From assembly GCA_930367205.1 (NCBI GenBank), contig OV884011.1, positions 126,127,910-126,191,909 of the forward strand: a stretch of 64,000 nt of DNA, in the 5' to 3' direction. Each line of letters starts with the position of its first letter. The first letter of the stretch is position 1. Shown here piece after piece: positions 54,871-64,000 of the stretch. Under the pieces are notes generated by a model. The model was not told where the DNA came from. It saw only the letters and a list, made by a program, of their open reading frames with translations, and did no database searches. The DNA is from Acanthosoma haemorrhoidale. Taxonomy: Eukaryota > Arthropoda > Insecta > Hemiptera > Acanthosomatidae. A program made the position numbers and the translations under genes.

Positions 54871-56922
54871 TGAACACGCGCCTCGATGACCTCTCCTCTG
54901 ATCATAGTCCTTTATTATTAACCATTTACCTAAAACCAATTCACAAACTGCTCCCTCCTTCATTTATTAGGGGCCCGATGGACTGAGACCACTTCCGCCA
55001 GCTTCTTACAGATTCCGTAGACCTCAAAGTGTCCCTAAAAACATCCCAAGACCTAGAGGATGCAGTGCATTCTTTCACTACTCTGGTCCAGAGGTCGGCT
55101 TGGGAGGCATCGTCACCCATCGCCATCCAAAAATTCACAATCATAATCGTTTGCATCTCAAAGATCTAATCCAATCCAAACGCCACTCCAGAACAGTGTG
55201 ACATAGATCCCGGGATCCTGCTGATCGCCACTCGTACAATCAGTATTGTAGATTGGTAAAGCGGCTATTGGCATCCTTCCGTTCCGATTCCTTCAATTCC
55301 CACTTCTCCTATCTGTTTACCAGGGATAACTCCCTGTGGAATGTGACCAAAAAATCCTAAAGTATCATTCTATTTCATACTCACTCCGTCGTGAAGATGG
55401 GTCCTGGGCGGCTTCAGATGATGAAAGATCGGAAGAATTCGCACAGCATCTTTCCCGTACTTTCACTCTTTATCTTACTCCTCAAAACCATTCTCACAGC
55501 ACAACTGTTGAATATTTCCTCACTTCACTTATACCTCTCTCACTTCCACCAAAAGCCGTTAACCCCTCTGAGGTCAAATACCTTCTGAAAAACTTACCTT
55601 ACCGAAAATCCCCTGGATATGATCTCCTTACTGCTCAAATTCTTAAACAACTCCCTTCTAAAGCCATAATCTTCCTAACCTACATGTATAATTGCATTAT
55701 CTGAACGACGCACTTTCCTCTCCTCTGGAAACATTCCATTATAGTCCTATACGCCAAACCTGGTAAACCACCCAATTACGCCTCACCTTACCGTCTAGTT
55801 AGCCTACTCCCTATCCTCTCAAAAATATTTGAGAAACTCCCATTAAAACGTCTACTTCCTATTGTTGAATCCAAAAACCTTGTTCCTAAACACCAGTTTG
55901 GATTCCTTCAACGACATTTCACTGCTCAACAAGGCCTTTGCGATGATGATCACATCTCCTCATCCCTTGAAACCAAACAGTATTGCACTGCTGCCTTTCT
56001 TGATATAGCTCAAGCTTTTGACAGGGTTTGGCACGCAGGTTTGCTTTACAAGCTCAAAACATATTTACCACAGACCCTTTTCCCAATCCTACAGTCCTAC
56101 CTTTCATACCACTTCATCCAAGTTCGGTGTGGTTTAGAATATTCTAACTACTATCCCATAAAAACAGGTGTCCTGGGTCCCATCCTCTATAACCTATACA
56201 CCGCCCCTTCTTTATAATTATAACCTATATAATGTCCCCTCTAGCCACAGTACCTTCTTGGCCACATTTGCAGATGACACTGCGGTCTTGTCATCCCACC
56301 CAGACCCCGATATAGCATCCCATAACCTTCAAAAACACCTTTGATGAGATCGAGTATTGGTGCAACGAATAGTGGATCAAAGTTAATGAAGAAAATTGTT
56401 CCCACATTACCTTCACCCTCTATCGCAAGTCTTGTCCACTAGTTTATTTTAATTATATTCCTCTACCAGTATCCGAGACAGTACTTAGGCTTCCATCTCG
56501 ACAAACGACTGACCTAGAACCCAGGCTAAAAAGACAAGAACTAAACAGACGCTTTGGACAACTGCACAGACTACTGCAAAGGACATCTCATCTCTCAAAA
56601 GAAAATAAATTACTAATATACAAAGTTATACCTAAGCCAATCTGGACATACGGAATAGATCTATGGGGGACAGCAAAAATGTCGAACATCAAGCGTATCC
56701 AAGCCTTTCAATGAAAAGTCTTTCAATGAGAACAATAGTAAATGCCGCTTATTATGTCAGCAACAAAACCCTTCACAACGATCTTAACATACCCTACATT
56801 CTTGAACTCATTCCTTCTAAGTTTATGAAATTCCATAGTAGGCTATCCAACCACCCTAATCTCGTAGCACAGTCATTGCACTGCACCCACTCATGGGTGC
56901 TGAAACGACAATTATGCGCTAC
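54871..56922 (+). mobile_element. jockey-clade LINE, copy 3
   Basis: About 2.05 kb flanked by AGATCATA (54863-54870 and 56923-56930). It begins in the endonuclease C terminus ('TRLDDLSSDHSPLLLT'), passes through the linker, and has RT pieces: the 122-codon frame 55336-55704 ('PLSLPPKAVNPSEVKYLL', 'PYRKSPGYDLLT'), then 'AAFLDIAQAFDRVWHAGL' near 55990, the same disruptive duplication as copy 2 at 56185-56243, 'FADDTAVLSSHP' near 56270, and the C-terminal end to 'SLSMRTIVNAAYYVSNKTLH'. The family 3' untranslated region and poly(A) are missing although the duplication sits directly at the truncated end. Confidence 0.88.
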
Positions 56923-56930
56923 AGATCATA

Positions 56931-59828
56931 ATTTCATTATCATCATATATTTTCAATTATTAAAAGGAGGTTAACATTAAGGCATGGGATAACAATTTAA
57001 TACTAAATGTAGGGTAAGAAGAAGAATTATAATTTCTCCCGTAAATATTTGTTTTGCATTGATTCCATGTTTTACTCGGTACATCTGTTCCCATCTTCAT
57101 TTGTTTATAAAATATGCCTTTTGCATATTAATTGCTAATAGTAGCTGCTTCAGTCACAAGGATTTACAAATGTGATACAGTTGTTTTCTAAAGAAATATG
57201 AGTTTTCTGTCAAAAAGCTATATAATGTAACTTACTGGTGAATGATTCTATATTTTGCGTTATCATCATGCAGTTATCCTCATAAAAAAATTACTCTCCC
57301 AAATGGAATTTTGGATGAGTTTTCTTATTTTAGAAGACACATTTTTCATCAATAGCATCACCAATATTTTCTGCAACTTTTATATAAATAGAGCCAACAA
57401 CATTTGATTAAAAAGAACATTAAATTTAATACAATCTTTATTCTCAAACTGGGTGTACATAGTTAGCCATAAATTTAGACATGAGTGAATTATTTGTTGA
57501 GATATCAGCTGTGGTTGATAAAAAAAAGATTTTTATCTGATTTATTAGTGGTTGATGTTTTGACTTGCAGACCACGTCAAGACATGATCCACTAATCCTT
57601 TTGATGAAAACCTAACACTTTTCTCTCATCAATCAAAGCCGATATTCCAATCAATATATTCACAGTAATAAATGCATAACTAACTATGGTCTCACCCACT
57701 CTTGCATAAATATAGTTTTCTGTACCCATACAACATTAATAGCTTTAGTTATGCATAAATAAGAGAGTTTTCTCGATGTAAAATTAAGAACATGTCTTTC
57801 AATAATAACTCATTGTATATGAATTCCATTGATAAATATTAAGAAGTGAATAAAAAAAAAATTATATATGTGTTCTAATAGGTATCTCTTAGGATGGCAA
57901 CAGACATTTTGGTACTGGTTTTACTATAATCGATTCTGCAGTTTTGAAGCGATTGCTATTCAAAAAAAAATATACCACCATTCATAAGTGTTTTATATTA
58001 TACTATAGATACATATGTATACAATATGGTATGTATTGTTGTAGCTTCTTGAGAGATACGTCTTTCTGCTTGAATACATAAAAATTCTTACCATTGTATT
58101 GTAAATTTTGGTTTAACAGAATAAATTATATTATTGTTTATTCTTTTGCATTTTTAAAACTTTCGTTCAATTCATTCAACATGTCATTCAAGCTTGTCTA
58201 GTTATTATACAAATTTGGCAAAGAACCTAATAATCTCACCTTGTCATTAAGAGAAGGAATTTCGGCATTCAATTATTTTAATACATTCTGAAACATGATT
58301 GCGTACTGTTAAACATAATTTTCCACAAAACGTTATTTTAAATGTAAAAACTATGCACTAATATAGTTTTATTACCTTATATTTTGTGTTATTTAATTCA
58401 AACGGTAAATAGTATTGCATTATACCACTGGATCTACGTGTTTTTTTTTTCAAAAAAACAGAATTCGCGCGGTTACTTCTTCATAAAAAATCCCTACAGT
58501 TTGCATAGTGGAAATAAAAATTGTTGATTATTGTGAAGGAAAGGTGCCTATGAATGGTCTATCTTACCGTCTCATATAGCATAGTATATATTTTTCATTA
58601 TTTACAGTGGTTTACAATACTACGAAAAAAAAAACGGCTCCACGATACATAGTTTCTAATTCGGTAGTGTTACATGTGATTCAGACAAACATATGTACAC
58701 GTAACCACCCAAGTTATAATCCAGCGATCAAGGGTGGAGGTGTATTACGGCTTAGATTTGAGTTAACTCCGGTACGTTAGTTAGTTTGACAAAGACCCGA
58801 TGTATGCTTGATATGCACTGGGCACAGCGCGACCTGATTAATCTGCTAATGATCTGAGGTTCAGGAACCATGCAACACCTCACCTGCCTGCGTCAGGTCA
58901 ACCGTAACCCCGTTCAGCCCCCAATCTGTCTGCTTATATATTATATACGTTTGTAATACGTTTCTAAACTGATCAACATTATTCTATTGGGAAATTTCTC
59001 ATGTTTTCGAAACATTGGTGTTCACAATTGCGTGTTGGCTTACTATAAGTAATATGGCCAGAAAGCCAAAAAAAACTGGAACAATTGTTTGACAGATACA
59101 TATTAAAGAAAGCAACTATTTTTACTCAGTTTATAATAATATTTGTCAAAATGTTTGCCTGGAACAATATGTAAAAAAACCTTTATTATTAACCAAGCAA
59201 AGCAAAATGAAGTGAATATTTGTTAGATACCACAGGAACAGACTATCGCCGAAATTAAGTGTAAATTGATTTTCTATAGAACCACATCCAAACCTGGGAA
59301 AAATAAATCGTAAATAAAAAACGTATGTTATTCATCGACCTAAGGCAACATGAAGCTCACCCGAGAATAATATTATGTAACAATGTTTGATCAGATCCAG
59401 CATTATAAGTTGGTTGATCTTGTTAGCAAGTAAAGTTAAATTTAAAATAAATGTTTACAGAACCACTCATCATCAGAATGAAATGGGAATCATAAACATT
59501 CATGAAATTATAATTACATAAAGTAGATCAATCAATCATCTGAATTTTACTAGTGCTAAATGACTGGGCTATAGATAAAACTCTTCCATGCTAGTCGAGG
59601 CAACTAAAGTACACGAGTCCCACCACTACACCTGGTTTATTATGTTACCTGGTTAGTATGACATTACTACTATAATTATGGTACTATGCCAGAGGATGTA
59701 CACAAAATGTACGTACCATTGGGCCCCCAAATCGACGAAACACATTGGTTCAAAACATGGCAATGCGCACGCGAAATGCACCTCATACAAAATACAGATC
59801 TATATAATAGTAAACAATAATGGATTGT
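56931..59828. other. AT-rich stretch, no gene recognised
   Basis: Nearly 2.9 kb of AT-rich sequence. 58660-58920 is less AT-rich with no identifiable content. Confidence 0.5.
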
Positions 59829-60465
59829 TGTGCCAACTACTTCCCCACGAATAAATATAAGTTACCCTCTTCTTGGGCCAGAAAACACCCGCCTACGTTT
59901 CCATATTCTATCAATAAATCTTCGGCATCCATATAGAGAGAGGAGACTAGTTACCGATCCTGACAAGACAGCCCGACCTTTGACCTGCCTTTTTAAGGCA
60001 GAAATTCTGCGCTGAACACTTGCCTCTCTCTATCTTTGCACTGGAACTTGTTGCTCTGCTCGAACTATAACTTTCTTATATAATTACCTCAGCACTTATC
60101 TTTCCTATCCTTACTAGCTTTAGTCCAGCCTTGTCAGACCTTACTTCGTCCAAGTGGGATTCTCTGGCCGCGTCTCGCTAAAATTAGCACATCCTTGGAA
60201 GGGATCCTTGGTTTTCACATACCGAATGTGGTCTCATTCCAAGACCACGTAAACTACCTATAAAATCTAGCCTTTACCTCCTCTTCTGAACATAGTGCAC
60301 TGTCGTGGCACACCTCCGAAGATCTTATGGAATAATCAGATACGAATTAGGTTGCCCGCCGACTGGGCCACCAGCAAAAGTCAAATATCACAGGTTTATC
60401 CATTTATCTCTCTCTGCCACCCGCTGGGCAGTGGCAGGGTCGAAAAGACCTTCCCCGACGGGCAG
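59829..60465 (-). mobile_element. divergent LTR of family Y, second copy
   Basis: Minus-strand similarity to 2670-3603: blocks near CTCTTCTTGGGCCAGAAAAC, TAGTCCAGCCTTGTCAGACC, TCATTCCAAGACCACGTAAA and CTTCTGAACATAGTGCACTG align in the same order. It is shorter and more decayed, and both ends are uncertain. No duplication was found. Confidence 0.55.
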
Positions 60466-60754
60466 GATAGTTCATATCATTTAATACTCAATATTATTCG
60501 GTTTTAAGAAATCTATGTAGTCGATCCCATAGAATTACTATGAACTACCTTTTAGTCAAGTAAAAACACAAAGTATCGGCAAGATAACTGAGATGACAAA
60601 AGAGTCAAGATTTTTTGTCTTATAGAGTTTTATTAGAGTTGCTGCGATGTTATGTATTTTTCGACAGTTAAACTGCCTTCTTCAGGCACTGAAATAAATA
60701 TAATAAGAAGCACATCATATTCGCAAATCTGTAAAATCTCTCTACAGTTTCAAC

Positions 60755-61215
60755 GTTTAACATAAATTAAGTAGTAGCTCTGCGTCGTTGCATGATAAAT
60801 GCATGATCTGTTTGCAGGAACACCCGGTGTTGGCATTACCAATTTTTAATAAACAGTTCGAAATTACGACGGATGCCAGCGAATACACGTTGGGAACGGT
60901 TTTGATCGAAGGCGGGAGACAAAGGGGACCTGCCGGTAGCGTAAGCCAGTAGACGCCTATGGGAGGCAGAAAGCCGATACAGTACATTAGAACGGGAGTT
61001 GGTGGGAATTGTCTGGGCTATTGACCATTTTCGGCCCTAAGTGTTCGGGAGAAGGTTCAAATCCACATTGATCACCGACCGTTACAATGGTAAGGGAAAC
61101 TGAGGGAGTCACCGGTGAGGGTCACCAGGTGGAAGGATTTCCTCAGCCAGTACAACATAGAGATTCTATATAACCCCGGCAAGGAAAACATTGTGGCGAA
61201 CTGGCTGTCACGGGC
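60755..61215 (+). pseudogene. Gypsy element C: RT end and RNase H
   Basis: The plus strand reads 'EHPVLALPIFNKQFEITTDA' then 'SEYTLGTVLIEGG', the Ty3/Gypsy transition from reverse transcriptase to RNase H (with the catalytic Asp in 'TTDAS'). After a frameshift comes 'SRYSTLERELVGIVWAIDHF' (catalytic Glu), then 'LITDRYN' where TDH-type sequence with the next catalytic Asp is normal, then 'RVTRWKDFLSQYNIEILYNP' and 'GKENIVANWLSR', the RNase H end. The reverse transcriptase catalytic core is absent, so the element is 5'-truncated here. Confidence 0.85.
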
Positions 61216-62345
61216 GATGACAGTCAACGCAATAGACACCGAACAACGGGAATCATCCAGGGATGTCCGGCAGTTCCTACGGGAATGGACCCCAGAGGGG
61301 AAGGTTGGTCGACGAGAATCTGGTTCCGCAGATGTGGAGCAGACAAGGAGGGAGTTCGGGAGGTGACAGGCCCGCGGAGATGGAAGAGCTCCAAGAAATA
61401 GTCAATTGCAAACGCCCCCAGATATTCTGGAAGACACAAACAGTGGGACTGTTGAAGATTGCTTTCGGAGGTTACAAAAGAACAACTACCATTTTGTCGC
61501 AGCCGGGGTAAAAGAGGATCAGATCTGCCGCATACTCAACGACGCTTCCAAGCCGGGGATGACGCACCATATCTATGTAGGAAACGGGACCATTTGGGAG
61601 AAAATTAAGAGATTATAGCGAGCGGAGCGTATCGGGATCAACCAGACGTTCGTGCGATGCACCATGACGGTGGAAACATTGACGGATGAGACAATCAAGA
61701 AAGGGGTAACGCATGCATCCTACCTAGGCAAAACTAATCATATAGAGGAACGGGAAACAGCGCAGGCATTGAAACGCCGGTATTTCTGTTGGGGAATACG
61801 AAAACCCATCCAGGAGACGATAGGAGCGTGCGAGATCCACGTATGATCGACACCCACCAACGGGACCGCAAGAAGAGGCCCCACGGCACAGACACCCCTG
61901 ACCGATCTGAAAGCGGATACTTTTACTTGTAAGGACCAAAGTGGGTCACCGTCGTTATCTATTCAGTGAGGTGGCCATGGTATACCCCATCCTTGAAAAA
62001 TCATCTGCGACCGTATTAGAAGCGCTGCGAAGCTGGTTTAAATTTTACCCCGATCGAAGCATTCGATGGTGGCAGGGAATTTGACAACGCCGACATAAGA
62101 GAGCAGAAGCTAGATTTCCGATGGCATGTTAACACCCCGGGACGCCCAAAGAGCAGGGGTGGAATGAAGCGTCTCCACAGTACCCTGGGTGATCATCTCC
62201 GTGTCTATCATAACACTAATCACTCCATACACACGGCCACAGGGTTCTCACCCTTCAAACTTCTTTTTGGCCTACGGGGACGTCGCCGAGACACCAGAGG
62301 AACGGGGGTGGGAGACGAGACGGCTCGTCAACAACCGCGCATTGC
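61216..62345 (+). pseudogene. Gypsy element C: integrase
   Basis: After a linker the plus strand has the HHCC zinc-binding part of integrase: 'GVTHASYLGKTNHIEERETA' then 'QALKRRYFCWGIRKP' (61652-61846). The core follows in fragments: 'SEVAMVYPIL' near 61965, 'GREFDNADIREQ' near 62070, and 'NTPGRPKSRGGMKRLHSTLG' near 62130-62190. The catalytic Glu, present as 'IER' in element A, is Lys here ('MKR'). About 20 residues are deleted after 'DHLRVYH', then 'NHSIHTATGFSPFKLLFGL'. Elements A and C are clearly related but distinct families or subfamilies. Confidence 0.85.
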
Positions 62346-62351
62346 TTGCAT

Positions 62352-62493
62352 TGTGATGTAATTCCCATGATCCTATATACGTCGGATTACTGATATAAAT
62401 AAAGCAGTCTATTTCGAAAACTTGAGTGAATCTTTTATTCCTCTTTTCTTTCTTTTGTTTGTCTGATCTTGCCCGCCAGCGATTAACTATCTG
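62352..62493 (+). mobile_element. partial 3' LTR of Gypsy element C or B type
   Basis: Contains CCCATGATCCTATATA, an AATAAAG polyadenylation-like signal and the end GCGATTAACT, matching the minus-strand LTRs at 22032-22135 and 18473-18628. The first part of the LTR and the polypurine tract are deleted. It follows the integrase in the expected order. Confidence 0.65.
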
Positions 62494-64000
62494 CATCCCA
62501 ACAAGTATTAGACACGACCTTCAGAAGTGAAAGAGCAGATATGCATTTAGCTTTGAGGACCTTGACTTGTGATGCCGATCTATAACAAGCCTATATTATT
62601 TGATTGGATCATGGAAATAAATAGGACCATTGTTAATGAAGAGTGGATACACTTTTTCAAAATTTTAAAATATACAGTTGTTAGTATATAATAATAATAT
62701 TATGGTAAAATAATTAAAATCTAATGCGTTATTTTAATAATTAATTGTTAATTAAAAATCAAAACATTTATATTAAAATTTTGGAGAGAAAGAATATTTT
62801 TATAATTGTAAAAATAAAATTTGTCAAAATTATTGTAGTAAAGATGTTGTAACATGTAACCTCTACCCTGAGGTGTTAAAATACTATAAAATAACCAAAG
62901 CATCAGCCAAATTATATAGTACCTTTATTTCTCTGTCTATCCATCTTTCGATATAGTACGAGATTAGATCTCGTATAGATGATATTTTCTAGTAGAGCAG
63001 CAACATCAATTTAATAACAAGTAATAAATCCAATATGTAACTCACCTCATCTTCCCTCTGAAGAAGAATGCCATAAACACACTTCCCTAAATAAAAAAAA
63101 AAACTCGAATTGATTCAATGTATAAAAGTGCAAATAAAATCTGAGAGGAAATAAGAGAAAGCAGACTATAGGAGTACTATTCCTGCAGCAGTGGTTACTT
63201 TTTATGCCTTTTCCCAACTGCAGGTGACATAAAAATCCATATTGCTTTACCCTTCCAACTACATACATTCCCTGACACCGTTTCATACATTTGTGGTCAA
63301 ATAGACCTATTCAGTGATTATTCGGTTTCCTCTGAACACATCTTCAAAACCTTGAGCATACCACTTGCCTACGAGAGAAATGAGAGAAAACCAATCTAAG
63401 AAGACCCATCTGGCGAGAGCTTGGCGGAACCACACTACCCCCTCCATCTCACGTGAGTAGACGGATTCCAGTATGAACAAGAAAATTGGACATTGCATGC
63501 ACTTTCATACTTATCTTTTGTTTCTCTACTACACTAATCTCCACCATCAATGAGTTAATTTCATTCAACCTCCAGGGGGAGGATGGAGAAAAGAACAGAA
63601 TGCTGGCCAACTACATCATAACGGTATCCAGCATGAGCTAATGAATTTTATCAATGTATCTAACTCTATGTCCATCTCACCTAAAATTTAATCAAAATTC
63701 AATTCTGGCTTCATTTATTACTTCAGCTTTTCTTCAGTCACTCTGTATCTTTTTATTTTTATTATATCTGAAGCCATTAAATTATTACTAACCTAAAATG
63801 TTTCTGTCTTAGCCAACCCCACCTTAATAATGTACTTTTTAGCATTATCTTTCATTATCATCTTGTATCTTAGTGTTTTTATTAATTTCTTCCAATTACA
63901 GCTTACTTAATCATTAATATACAGTCCACTGAATCATTAATTTCAGTTCTCATGTTTCACATAACTAACCAGAACCTAACCTTTGGATTTAGGAAGAACC
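62494..64000. other. AT-rich stretch, no gene recognised
   Basis: On the minus strand at about 63379 a strong acceptor-like TTTCTCTCATTTCTCTCGTAG is followed by an open frame of about 22 codons ('KWYAQGFEDVFRGN') to a stop. This could be a short last exon but is not enough to call a gene. The rest is AT-rich. Confidence 0.4.

Overview
The window looks like AT-rich, intron- or intergenic-type DNA from an arthropod, most likely an insect. No complete host gene, rRNA or tRNA could be recognised. What can be identified is almost entirely transposable-element debris typical of insects: jockey-clade and CR1-group LINEs, Ty3/Gypsy LTR retrotransposons, mariner and Tc1 relics, and small MITEs. Every coding element is broken. 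Assignments rest on reading motifs by eye; no database search was possible.

Layout. 0-5 kb: a minus-strand jockey fragment at the left edge, a divergent LTR (2670-3603), and a solo LTR that splits an Asn/Gln-rich reading frame (3679-4677). 9-15 kb: a minus-strand Gypsy element (3' LTR, polypurine tract, integrase, zinc-knuckle gag) whose gag holds a 3.46-kb CR1-group LINE with a 10-bp target-site duplication, followed by a partial LTR. 16-22 kb: a short jockey 3' end, another LINE fragment, a mariner relic, and a jockey copy inserted exactly beside the polypurine tract of a second Gypsy element whose 5' end, primer-binding site and gag pieces lie at 21.5-22.1 kb. 23-32 kb: an LTR in a (TA)n tract, two related minus-strand reading frames of envelope-like look, a TTAA-flanked MITE, a jockey relic split by a solo LTR, and a duplicated block that shows a MITE in its filled and empty states. 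34-49 kb: a series of solo LTRs of one family (called X here; TGTCGGG...CGCTACA, 5-bp duplications), one carrying a nested LINE, plus a duplicated exon-like module at 41.5 and 43.0 kb and a Tc1 relic. 49-64 kb: a GC-rich island with a splice-donor signal, a long foldback, a third large jockey copy, a divergent LTR, and a plus-strand Gypsy fragment (RNase H to integrase, then LTR).

The elements do not form a pathway; their value is as a nested insertion record in which several insertions can be ordered from target-site duplications. The best hints of host coding sequence are a few short exon-like stretches with plausible splice sites (22765-22939 and 37526-37675 on plus; the duplicated module near 41.5 and 43.0 kb; 49232-49354 on minus). 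These are candidates only.
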